NCBI GenBank assembly: GCA_031291335.1
Contig: JARLJF010000091.1
Coordinates: forward strand, 1-54,236
Direction of reading: 5' to 3'
Length of the DNA: 54,236 nt
From: Pandoraea sp.
Lineage (GTDB): Bacteria; Pseudomonadota; Gammaproteobacteria; Burkholderiales; Burkholderiaceae
Positions 36,260-43,474 of this stretch are shown here, piece by piece. Below the pieces are notes generated by a model. That model was not told where the DNA came from and did not search any database. It was given only the letters and a program-made list of their open reading frames with translations. Each line of letters begins with the position of its first letter. Positions within the stretch are counted from its first letter, which is position 1. Position numbers and translations under genes: made by a program.

Positions 36260-37918
36260 GTGTCCGTTCAATCGACCGAAGCGCCGTCACCGACGGCTGA
36301 CCCGACCCTCGCTGCCGCAGATTTCACCTTCCCCGAACTGACCTTTGCCGACGTGCGTGCCGCGTTGCTGGCGCGTGAGGAAATCGCGCTGCTCGACGTG
36401 CGCGAAGAAGATCCGTTCGCGCAGACGCATCCGCTATGGGCGGCAAATCTACCGCTCTCGCGTGTGGAAATCGACGCCTGGGCGCGTATTCCGCGACGCG
36501 ACACGCGCATCGTCGTGTACGGCGAGCACAACGGCGAGGATCTTGCCCCGCGGGCGGCGAGCGTGCTGCGCAAGCTCGGCTACACGAATGTCCATCTGCT
36601 GGCGGGCGGCCTGGATGGCTGGATCGCGGCTGGCGGCGAAGTGTTCCGCGATGTGAACGTGCCCAGCAAGGCGTTTGGCGAATGGGTCGAGGGACTGCGT
36701 CATACGCCGTCGCTGTCGGCGCAGGAAGTGCAGGCACTGCTCGATGCCGACGCCGATGTCGTCGTTGTCGACGCGCGCCGCTTCGACGAATACCAGACCA
36801 TGAACATTCCCGGCTCGACGAGCGTGCCCGGTGCCGAGCTGGTGCTGCGGGTGCGCGAACTGGCACCGGACCCGGCCACGCGCGTGATCGTCAACTGCGC
36901 GGGGCGTACGCGAAGCATCATCGGCACGCAATCGCTAGTCAACGCGGGCCTGCCGAATCCGGTGGCGGCACTGCGCAACGGCACCATCGGCTGGACGCTG
37001 GCCGGCCAGACCCTCGAGCGCGGGGCGGATCGCCGTCATCCGGCAAGCGTGCGCGAGGCGACATTGGCGGTGGCGCGTGAAGGCGCGAAGGCCGTCGCGG
37101 ATCGTGCGGGCGTGCGTCGCATTGCCGTGGCCGACGTGCCGTCGCTCAACGTACCAGGGCGCACCGTCTATCGCTTCGACGTGCGCACGCCGGAGGAGTA
37201 TGCGGCGGGGCACTTGCCGGACTTTGCGAGCGCACCGGGCGGACAACTCGTGCAGGAGACCGACCATCAGGCGCCGGTGCGAGGCGCGTGGATCGTGCTG
37301 GCGGACGACGATGGTGTGCGGGCTGACATGACCGGTTCGTGGCTGGCCCAGATGGGCTGGACCGTGTACGTGGTCGAACCGCACCGTGCCGAGGCGCGCA
37401 CTGCACAGGGCGGATGGCCGTTGCACACACCGAGCGCGCCTGGCGTCGGTACCGTGTCGCCCGCGTTGTTGGCGCAGTGGCTCGACGAAGCGACACCGGG
37501 ACAGATTGCCGTGCTCGACTTCACCTCGGGCGTGAACTACGTCAAACGACACATTCCGGGCGCGTGGTTCGTTATTCGTGCGCGACTGGCTGAGGCATTG
37601 CGCAAAATCGGCCCGGCGCAGCGGTACGTGCTGACCTGCGGTTCCAGCTTGCTCGCGCGCTTTGCGGCGGCCGATCTGCGACATCTGACCGATGCCGAGA
37701 TCGTGGTGCTGGAGGGGGGCACGCAGGCGTGGATCAATGCCGGGCTGCCGCTTGAGTCGGGGGAGACGCGTCTGGCCAGTCCGCGCGACGACCGGTATCG
37801 CCGTCCGTACGAGGGCACCGACAACGCGGCGCAGGCGATGCAGGCTTATCTCGATTGGGAGTTTGGGCTCGTCGATCAATTGCATCGCGACGGCACGCAC
37901 CATTTCCAAGTGGTGTGA
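36260..37918 (+). CDS. Four-domain rhodanese-type sulfurtransferase
   Basis: 552 residues, GTG start with AAGGA eight bases before. Four tandem rhodanese-like domains can be traced: about 25-130, 150-255, 285-390 and 400-505. The active-site loop has cysteine in domain 2 (Cys213, VNCAGRTRS) and domain 4 (Cys460, LTCGSSLLAR). Domain 1 has YGEHNGED and domain 3 has LADDDGVRA, without cysteine, so both look catalytically dead. Rhodaneses pass sulfane sulfur from a donor to an acceptor thiol; two active and two silent copies in one chain are unusual. No signal peptide: cytoplasmic. It closes the rightward sulfur operon after a 167-base gap. Confidence 0.9.
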   Translation: MSVQSTEAPSPTADPTLAAADFTFPELTFADVRAALLAREEIALLDVREEDPFAQTHPLWAANLPLSRVEIDAWARIPRRDTRIVVYGEHNGEDLAPRAASVLRKLGYTNVHLLAGGLDGWIAAGGEVFRDVNVPSKAFGEWVEGLRHTPSLSAQEVQALLDADADVVVVDARRFDEYQTMNIPGSTSVPGAELVLRVRELAPDPATRVIVNCAGRTRSIIGTQSLVNAGLPNPVAALRNGTIGWTLAGQTLERGADRRHPASVREATLAVAREGAKAVADRAGVRRIAVADVPSLNVPGRTVYRFDVRTPEEYAAGHLPDFASAPGGQLVQETDHQAPVRGAWIVLADDDGVRADMTGSWLAQMGWTVYVVEPHRAEARTAQGGWPLHTPSAPGVGTVSPALLAQWLDEATPGQIAVLDFTSGVNYVKRHIPGAWFVIRARLAEALRKIGPAQRYVLTCGSSLLARFAAADLRHLTDAEIVVLEGGTQAWINAGLPLESGETRLASPRDDRYRRPYEGTDNAAQAMQAYLDWEFGLVDQLHRDGTHHFQVV

Positions 37919-38115
37919 TGCGTCTCTGAGAGACGTCTCGGGAGCGGGCCGGTCGGCCCGGTATGCGTTAGCGCTGCTTTGCCGCGTTGCCGCCTTGCTG
38001 GCGGGCAGACGTGGCATACTCCCGAACTTCTGGCGCCGTCGCCTGACATGCCGATGTGAACTCGTTTCCCGGGCATGCGGGGTAGGGCGGCGACCGACCC
38101 GCTTTCGATTCGACC

Positions 38116-39246
38116 ATGCCATTGCAGCGCTTCATTGCCCGCCGACTGGGCGCTCTCACCGCGCCGAGCACCCGCATTCCCTATGCGTGGGTGTACCACG
38201 AGCCCGACGTTTTCATGCAACGTACGTCGTCGCTCACTGTCGCCAAAAAATACCTGCACCGTCGGTTGCGTCTCGCCATGAGCGGGCAGTCGAATCGGGA
38301 AGTGCGCCATGTTGCACCGAATGCGCGCGTGTTGTGGATATATGGCGGAAAGGCGTCTGTGGGCGATGCTGTGATGGACATGTCGGGCCGGGCGTTGTTG
38401 CGCGGGCGCGAAGGGCCAGTTGACCTGCTGACAACGCCGGGCCTGAAGGCGGTGTTCGAGGGGGACGATATCTTCCGTCATGTCTACGACGATCCTGCGG
38501 GGGTGAATCCGGGCGATTACGACGTTGTCGTGTTGCAGGAATTCAATTACCCGACGTTGCGCTTGAAGCGAAAGCACTTCCCCTCGTTGCCCTTTGCGTG
38601 CCTGTTCCGCTTCTTCCACGGCCCGGACCGCAACCAGACCCAATTCAGCCTTGCGGCCGTCAACGACGTCTTCTCGCTGGGGCTGGCGCCGGACGACCTG
38701 TTCGCGCGCGCAAAGCCGTACCTGCGGGGCGAATCCGAGCTACCGGCGGCCGTTGCGCAGCAGTTGCCGCCGGGGCCGTTTCTGGTGCTTGCGATGGGCG
38801 GCGTCGAGCCGCGCAGGACATATGCGCATTGGCGCGAGTTCTTGCAGACCTATGACATTGCTTACCAACCGGGGATGCCGGCCGGCATCGTCTTGTTGGG
38901 ATCGGGCAACGGTGCCGAGGCGGCGAAGGCGTTGATGACAGCAACGTTCGTGCATCTGCAATTGGTGTCGTTCGTTGGCGAGTTGACGCTGCGCGACGCC
39001 AAGCGAGTGATCGCAAACGCGGCGCTTTTCGTGGGTGCCGACGGTGGCTTGATGCACGTGGCGCACACCACACCGACGCCGAGCGTGACCCTGTTCGCAA
39101 AGGCCGAGCCGCCTTATTTGCGTCTTACCCCGCAGTGCCAATCGACGCCCTTGCAGACCGACTCTGACGTCAGTGCCATCGATCCGGCCGAGTTGGTCGA
39201 GACCGTTGTGGCCACCTTGGCATCGACGCCGCCACGGTTGCGCTAG
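38116..39246 (+). CDS. GT9-like glycosyltransferase (heptosyltransferase-related)
   Basis: 376 residues. The second half matches the GT9 heptosyltransferase pattern: PFLVLAMGGVEPRRTYAHWR (nucleotide-sugar domain start), GIVLLGSGNGAEAAKALM, SFVGELTLRDAKRVIANAAL and FVGADGGLMHVAHTTPTP, the last being the donor-binding motif of the family. The N-terminal half (acceptor domain) is less conserved, and the first 50 residues are basic (KKYLHRRLRLAMSGQ). Such enzymes build lipopolysaccharide cores. No other LPS genes are near, so target unknown. A weak ribosome-binding site makes the start uncertain; an internal ATG at residue 34 is an alternative. Confidence 0.78.
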   Translation: MPLQRFIARRLGALTAPSTRIPYAWVYHEPDVFMQRTSSLTVAKKYLHRRLRLAMSGQSNREVRHVAPNARVLWIYGGKASVGDAVMDMSGRALLRGREGPVDLLTTPGLKAVFEGDDIFRHVYDDPAGVNPGDYDVVVLQEFNYPTLRLKRKHFPSLPFACLFRFFHGPDRNQTQFSLAAVNDVFSLGLAPDDLFARAKPYLRGESELPAAVAQQLPPGPFLVLAMGGVEPRRTYAHWREFLQTYDIAYQPGMPAGIVLLGSGNGAEAAKALMTATFVHLQLVSFVGELTLRDAKRVIANAALFVGADGGLMHVAHTTPTPSVTLFAKAEPPYLRLTPQCQSTPLQTDSDVSAIDPAELVETVVATLASTPPRLR

Positions 39247-39348
39247 GGCGTTTCCCGCGGCATTTCTCTGCCGCGGCCGGATGGCAATCGGGGCGCAACC
39301 CCTGCCAACGTTGACAGTATTCGCAGTATTACGGCGTCGATACCCTGC

Positions 39349-39364
39349 CTTCATTTATATGAAG
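39349..39364. promoter_or_regulatory. 16-bp dyad upstream of luxI-type gene (lux-box-like)
   Basis: CTTCAT (39349-39354) and ATGAAG (39359-39364) around TTAT, giving CT-N12-AG as in LuxR-type boxes. It lies 14 bases before the TTG start. A perfect TTGACA occurs at 39311-39316 without a clear -10. The position is closer to the start codon than for usual lux boxes. Confidence 0.4.
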
Positions 39365-39377
39365 TGGGGGGTACGCA

Positions 39378-40175
39378 TTGCGAGTCGATGTTCTGCGGGG
39401 TGTTCAGTTAATGCCGTCCGTGCGTGGAGAAATCGCACGCTTTCGTCACCGGGTTTTCGTCCAGAAGCTCGGCTGGCAAGTCAAAACCTCTCCGGCTTGT
39501 TCTGAGCCATGCGAAGGAGAGGAATTCGATGAATACGATCACGACGAGACCGTCTATGTCACGTTGCGGGGGCATGACGACGTCCTTATCGGGTGCGCGC
39601 GCTTGCTGCCTGCGAGGGGCCGATACTTGCTAGGCGATCACTTCGCTCATCTGGTGGACGATCTGCGAGGCGAGGCTGGTGTGGGCGGCGAGGCATCTGT
39701 GACACCCGTTACACGCGTGTGGGAGCTATCTCGCTTTGCGTGTGAGCGACCGTCGTGTGGCGCAGATGGGGGGGCATTCAATGCTGCGGAGGGTGCGCGC
39801 CACTTGTTGCGGGCTGCCGTATTGGCGGCGCGGGCGTTGGGGGCGGAGCGGTTGATTGGTGTGACGTTCGTCAGTCTGGCGCGGCTATTCGGGCGGATCG
39901 GGGTGTCGACGCGGAGGTTGGGCGTGACGGATCGAATCGATGGGCGTTGGGTGGCGGCTTATCGGATTGAAATCGACGGGGAGTCGCTGACGGCGCTCGG
40001 TCTTGGCGCTGGTGCAGTCCGAGGTTGCGACGAGATCTGGCCGATGGGGGCCTATTCGTTGGCGGGAGTCGCGCGAAGCCCGTTCGGCGTGGGTGAAAAT
40101 CCGAAGGATCGATTGCGGTTGGCTTTACGGAGGGAGGTGCGAAAGGTTTCGTCGGTCACTTCTGGTTGGCTTTGA
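39378..40175 (+). CDS. LuxI-family acyl-homoserine-lactone synthase
   Basis: 265 residues from a TTG start (the only start after the in-frame stop at 39360 that keeps the usual N-terminus; an ATG at 39411 is the fallback). All LuxI core residues are seen: Arg25, Phe27 and Trp33 (RHRVFVQKLGW), the acidic EFDEYD (49-54), Arg75 (GCARLLP), Glu116 and Arg119 (WELSRFA). It would make an N-acyl homoserine lactone from SAM and acyl-ACP. It is longer than typical (about 200): inserts occur around 36-48 (with two cysteines), 97-112 and 121-138, and there is a C-terminal extension. No luxR is adjacent. It overlaps the convergent DUF1801 gene by 20 bases. Confidence 0.9.
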   Translation: MRVDVLRGVQLMPSVRGEIARFRHRVFVQKLGWQVKTSPACSEPCEGEEFDEYDHDETVYVTLRGHDDVLIGCARLLPARGRYLLGDHFAHLVDDLRGEAGVGGEASVTPVTRVWELSRFACERPSCGADGGAFNAAEGARHLLRAAVLAARALGAERLIGVTFVSLARLFGRIGVSTRRLGVTDRIDGRWVAAYRIEIDGESLTALGLGAGAVRGCDEIWPMGAYSLAGVARSPFGVGENPKDRLRLALRREVRKVSSVTSGWL

Positions 40176-40536
40176 TAGCGGCGCGGATGAGGGCGGTGAG
40201 GGCTTTCTCGTTGACGATGTCGTCGAGGTGGTAGTCGATGGCGCGGCGGGTATTGCCTTCGAGGCTGGCGTTAAAGAGGTGAGAGGGGTCGGGAAGTGAG
40301 GCGCCTTTGGCGAAAGTAAGTTTCACGGCGGCTTTATAGGTTTCGCCGGTGCAGAGGATGCCGTTGCAGGACCAGACGGGGACATGCCATTTCCATTCCT
40401 CGACGATATCGGGTGAGGCGTTGGTGATGACCTTTCGGAGTTGAGCGAGGAGTGTGCCGCGCCAGTCGTTGAGTTCGGCGATGCGTTCGTCGATGAGGGT
40501 GGTGGCGTTGGGGGAGTCGGGAGGGGCGTTCTTCAT
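40156..40536 (-). CDS. DUF1801 family protein
   Basis: About 126 residues. The region VITNASPDIVEEWKWHVPVW, then NGILCTGETYKAAVKLTFAK and RRAIDYHLDDIVNEKALTAL, is the DUF1801 (YdhG-like) pattern; function is unknown in this family. GGAGG eight bases upstream of the ATG at 40536 decides the start; the longer frame is just low-complexity purine/pyrimidine DNA. Its last 20 bases overlap the end of the luxI-type gene on the opposite strand. The transcript would run from the pyrimidine-rich tract downstream of the alcohol dehydrogenase gene. Confidence 0.8.
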   Translation of the reverse strand: MKNAPPDSPNATTLIDERIAELNDWRGTLLAQLRKVITNASPDIVEEWKWHVPVWSCNGILCTGETYKAAVKLTFAKGASLPDPSHLFNASLEGNTRRAIDYHLDDIVNEKALTALIRAAIKANQK

Positions 40537-40770
40537 ATCGAGAGCCTCCGGGGGGAGAGATGGAGAAAAACGAGGGCGCGTGAAGTGCCATTGTAGCGAG
40601 GCGGGAGGGAAAAGGGAGTGGGGGGAGTGGTGGAGGAGTGGAGGGGGATGGGGAATGAGGCGGATCGGGGCCCCTTTCTGAATCGAGTTGGGTTTATGTC
40701 TGAGAGGCGGAAAGGGGCCTCGGTCCGCCGGGGAGGTGCTGCTGAGGGGGGAAGCAGGGAGGGGGGGAGG

Positions 40771-40799
40771 GAAGAAGAAAGAAGAAAGAAGAAAGAAGA
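40771..40799. repeat. GAAGAAA heptanucleotide repeat
   Basis: Three perfect GAAGAAA units (40774-40794) with partial units on both sides, inside an uninterrupted purine tract. Confidence 0.85.
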
Positions 40800-40820
40800 C
40801 AGCAGGTACAGCAAGGTCAA

Positions 40821-40844
40821 CTGATCGGCAAATCAGCCGATCAG
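40821..40844 (-). terminator. Hairpin after alcohol dehydrogenase gene
   Basis: CTGATCGGC (40821-40829) and GCCGATCAG (40836-40844), six-base loop, 30 bases beyond the alcohol dehydrogenase stop. No U-run follows, but the C/U-rich tract beyond it could allow Rho-dependent termination. Confidence 0.55.
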
Positions 40845-40873
40845 AGACCTCGAAGGGCAATCAGCCCGGCGAT

Positions 40874-42037
40874 TCAGAACGCAGCGCTATAAATAGCGAA
40901 AGCGTCTGCCTCGGTGACTTCACGGGGGTTATTCACGAGAAGACGGGTTTGGAGCATAGCGTCGCTGGCCATGCGGGCGATGTCGTCTTGTTTGACGCCG
41001 ACTTCGCGCAGCGTACGCGGGATCGCGGTATCGACGATCAGTTGCTCGATATGTTGAATGAGCGCGTCCGTTTTCGCTTCATCGCTGCCGGAGACCTTGG
41101 CAGGCAGAATCACGTCGGCCAGTTCGGCGTAAAGCTTGCTGGCGGCGGGGGCGTTGAAGCGCATGACGTGCGAGAGCACGAGCGCGTTCGAGAGGCCGTG
41201 AGCGACGTGGAAGATACCGCCGATCGGGTAGGCGAGTGCGTGAACCGCGGCGACGGGCGAGTTCGCGAAGGCTTGTCCGGCGAACATGGCGCCGACCAGC
41301 ATTGCTTCGCGGGCTTCGCGATTGTTGCCGTCATTGCAGGCAGGCAGCAGATTGCGCGAGAGCAATTCGAGGGCCTTCACTGCGAGCGTGTCCGAAATCG
41401 GGTTCTTCAGATGCGCTGACGTGTAGGCTTCGATCGCGTGCACCATGGCGTCGATACCCGTTGCGGCCGTCGCTGCGCGTGGCAGACCGAGGGTGAGTTC
41501 CGCGTCGAGAATGGCGAGATCGGCGTAAAGCTGCGGTGCGACGACACCCATTTTCGTCGTCTCGCCGGTCGTCACGATCGACACGGCCGTCACTTCCGAA
41601 CCCGTACCGGCGGTCGTCGGCATTTGCACCAGCGGCAGGCGCGTGCCCGTCACCTTCTTGATGCCGTACATCTCCTTGATCGACTGCGTGCCGGGGAGCA
41701 GTACGGCGAGCAGCTTGGCAACGTCCATCGACGAGCCGCCACCCAACCCCAGCACGATCTCCGCATCGGATGCGCGAGCGCGCTCGGCGGCTTCCAGCAC
41801 CACGTGCTCGGGCGGATCGGCGATCACGTCGTCGATCACCGACACCTGCCAGTCGTGCTTGGCCAGATCTGCCAGCGCCGGGGCCAGCAACCCGCTCTTG
41901 TGCAAAAAGCCGTCCGTGACCACGCACAGACGTTGGCCTGTCGGATACTGCTCACGCAACAGCGCGCCCAGACGGCGCGCGGCACCAAATTCCACGACGA
42001 CGGTCGGAACCGTCTGGAAACGAAAAGCGTTCATCAT
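40874..42037 (-). CDS. Iron-containing alcohol dehydrogenase (candidate 4-hydroxybutyrate dehydrogenase)
   Basis: 387 residues. Group III Fe-ADH with complete motifs: NAD-binding GLGGGSSMDVAK (97-108), PTTAGTGSEVT (140-150) and the metal ligands Asp196 and His200 (TGIDAMVHAIEAYTS), His266 (AAVHALAY) and His280 (FHVAHGLSN). It oxidises a primary alcohol with NAD, or the reverse. With gabD and a Liv-type importer in the same direction, 4-hydroxybutyrate to succinate semialdehyde is my preferred reaction; lactaldehyde or 1,3-propanediol-type activity cannot be excluded. AGAGGAAAACG precedes two adjacent ATGs. Last gene of the leftward cluster, 27 bases after the LivF-like gene. Confidence 0.88.
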   Translation of the reverse strand: MMNAFRFQTVPTVVVEFGAARRLGALLREQYPTGQRLCVVTDGFLHKSGLLAPALADLAKHDWQVSVIDDVIADPPEHVVLEAAERARASDAEIVLGLGGGSSMDVAKLLAVLLPGTQSIKEMYGIKKVTGTRLPLVQMPTTAGTGSEVTAVSIVTTGETTKMGVVAPQLYADLAILDAELTLGLPRAATAATGIDAMVHAIEAYTSAHLKNPISDTLAVKALELLSRNLLPACNDGNNREAREAMLVGAMFAGQAFANSPVAAVHALAYPIGGIFHVAHGLSNALVLSHVMRFNAPAASKLYAELADVILPAKVSGSDEAKTDALIQHIEQLIVDTAIPRTLREVGVKQDDIARMASDAMLQTRLLVNNPREVTEADAFAIYSAAF

Positions 42038-42064
42038 CGTTTTCCTCTTAAGACCTTCTCAGAC

Positions 42065-42706
42065 TTACGCGACCATCTGGCCGCGATCGATTCGGTAGAC
42101 ATTGTCGAGCACCGCGCCTGCGTGTTGCAGGTCTGCACCCGACAGAATCACGGCGAGTCCGGCACCGCGCATCTGACCGATCACGTCGGCAATGCGCTTC
42201 GAGAGTGCCGGGGCTACGCCTTCGAACGGTTCATCGAGCATCAGCAGACGCGAACTGGTCATCAGTGCGCGTCCGACGGCCACCAGTTTCTGCTGGCCAC
42301 CCGACAATTGCAAGGCGCGGCGCGGTGCCCATTCGCGGGCTTCCGGAATGATGCGGTAGACCTTGTCCAGACGCTCCTGCACGTCCTTCGCCTTCAATGC
42401 CCAGGCGGGCACGCACAGGTTTTCCTCCACCGTCATGTCCGGAATCAGACGACGATCTTCCGGTGCGTAGCCAATGCCCAGCGCCGTGCGCTCATGCGAT
42501 GGCGCCTTCACCAGATCCACGCCGTCGAACGTCAGCGTGCCGCCGTTCGTCTTCACCAACCCCATGATCGCGCGCAGCGTCGTTGTCTTGCCCGCGCCGT
42601 TGCGCCCGATCAGACCGACAATCGCGCCCTTCGGTACCGAAAACTGTACCCCGCGCAGAATGTCCGTCGCGCCGAAGCGCACATTCAGATTTCCGACTTC
42701 AAGCAT
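42065..42706 (-). CDS. Branched-chain-type ABC transporter ATPase (LivF-like)
   Basis: About 213 residues. Walker A GRNGAGKTT, the LivF-typical GIGYAPEDRRLIPDMTVEEN, signature LSGGQQKLVAVGRAL and Walker B LLMLDEPFEGVAPAL are intact. The position after Walker B, where LivF proteins have VEQ and other ABC ATPases a histidine, reads ILSGADLQHA here, an unusual H-loop. The ATG at 42706 overlaps the end of the LivG-like gene by eight bases, and the frame further upstream is discarded. Works as a heterodimer with the LivG-like ATPase. Slightly shorter than the usual 235 residues. Confidence 0.9.
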   Translation of the reverse strand: MLEVGNLNVRFGATDILRGVQFSVPKGAIVGLIGRNGAGKTTTLRAIMGLVKTNGGTLTFDGVDLVKAPSHERTALGIGYAPEDRRLIPDMTVEENLCVPAWALKAKDVQERLDKVYRIIPEAREWAPRRALQLSGGQQKLVAVGRALMTSSRLLMLDEPFEGVAPALSKRIADVIGQMRGAGLAVILSGADLQHAGAVLDNVYRIDRGQMVA

Positions 42707-43463
42707 GGGCCACCTCGCCTGCCACAGTCCCGGTGCCCGGCGCTGCGGCCACCGTCTCGCCAATGATCAACTCGCGTACCTGCGCGTCGGCCAGCACCAC
42801 ATCGGGCGTGCCATCCGCCAGAATGCGGCCGTCGCAAAACGCCAGCACCCGATCGCTGTAGCGGCGCACGATTTCCATATCGTGCTCCACGAAGAGCACC
42901 GTAATGCCCAACGCGCGTGCCGCATCCAGCACGCGATTCATCACGTCGAACTTCTCCTCCGCCGCCACCCCCGACGTCGGTTCGTCGAGCAGCAGCACTT
43001 CCGGCTTGCAGACCATCGCGAGCGAAATATCCAGCAGCTTTCGCACGCCCTCGGGCAGCGTGCCCGAAATCATGTCCGCAAACTCAAGCACGCCCAGACG
43101 CGCCAGACTCTCGTTCGCCAACTCGGCAGACAGCCCCGAAATCGCCAGCGCGATCTCGATGTTTTCGCGTGCTGTTTGCGAACCGAAGAGTTGCGGAATC
43201 TGGAACGAACGTGCAATGCCCAGACGTGTAATCTTGCGCGGGGCGAGCCCCGTGATGCGCTTGCCACGGAACACGATCTCGCCGCGATCCGGCTTGATGT
43301 AGCCCGTGAGCATATTCACGAACGTTGTCTTGCCCGCGCCGTTCGTACCGATCAACCCCACCACACTCTGCGCGTCGATGTTGACCGTAATGTCCTTCGC
43401 CGGCGTGACACTGCCGAACGTCTTGTACAGGCCAGTGGCCTCAATGATGTGTTTCGATGCCAT
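42699..43463 (-). CDS. Branched-chain-type ABC transporter ATPase (LivG-like)
   Basis: About 254 residues. Walker A GTNGAGKTT, the LivG-specific GIARSFQIPQLF stretch, Walker B VLLLDEPTSGVAAEE and the H-loop LFVEHDMEIV are all seen; the signature region is degenerate (LPEGVRKLLDISLA instead of LSGGQQ), as in some LivG homologues. I use the ATG at 43463, which has AAGGGG upstream. An ATG at 43478 overlaps the LivM stop as ATGA and is equally possible; it adds MKGHE. It pairs with the LivF-like subunit to energise the importer. Confidence 0.9.
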   Translation of the reverse strand: MASKHIIEATGLYKTFGSVTPAKDITVNIDAQSVVGLIGTNGAGKTTFVNMLTGYIKPDRGEIVFRGKRITGLAPRKITRLGIARSFQIPQLFGSQTARENIEIALAISGLSAELANESLARLGVLEFADMISGTLPEGVRKLLDISLAMVCKPEVLLLDEPTSGVAAEEKFDVMNRVLDAARALGITVLFVEHDMEIVRRYSDRVLAFCDGRILADGTPDVVLADAQVRELIIGETVAAAPGTGTVAGEVAHA

Positions 43464-43474
43464 CTCGTGCCCCT

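Larger units (their letters stand above)
40537..40873. other. Polypurine/polypyrimidine intergenic region
   Basis: No gene. The plus strand is strongly purine-rich from about 40540 to 40800, with several G-runs, an unbroken 44-base purine tract at 40756-40799 and a (GAAGAAA) repeat. The leftward transcript would be C/U-rich and poor in G, as Rho loading sites are. A hairpin at 40821-40844 separates this from the alcohol dehydrogenase gene. Confidence 0.7.

Noticed and set aside
36123..36341. A 72-codon frame between the thiol dioxygenase and rhodanese genes
   Set aside because: It runs into the rhodanese gene in another frame and has no ribosome-binding site or similarity.
40537..40860. Upstream extension of the DUF1801 frame through the purine tract
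   Set aside because: The added residues are low-complexity proline/serine/phenylalanine, and a good GGAGG site precedes the internal ATG at 40536.
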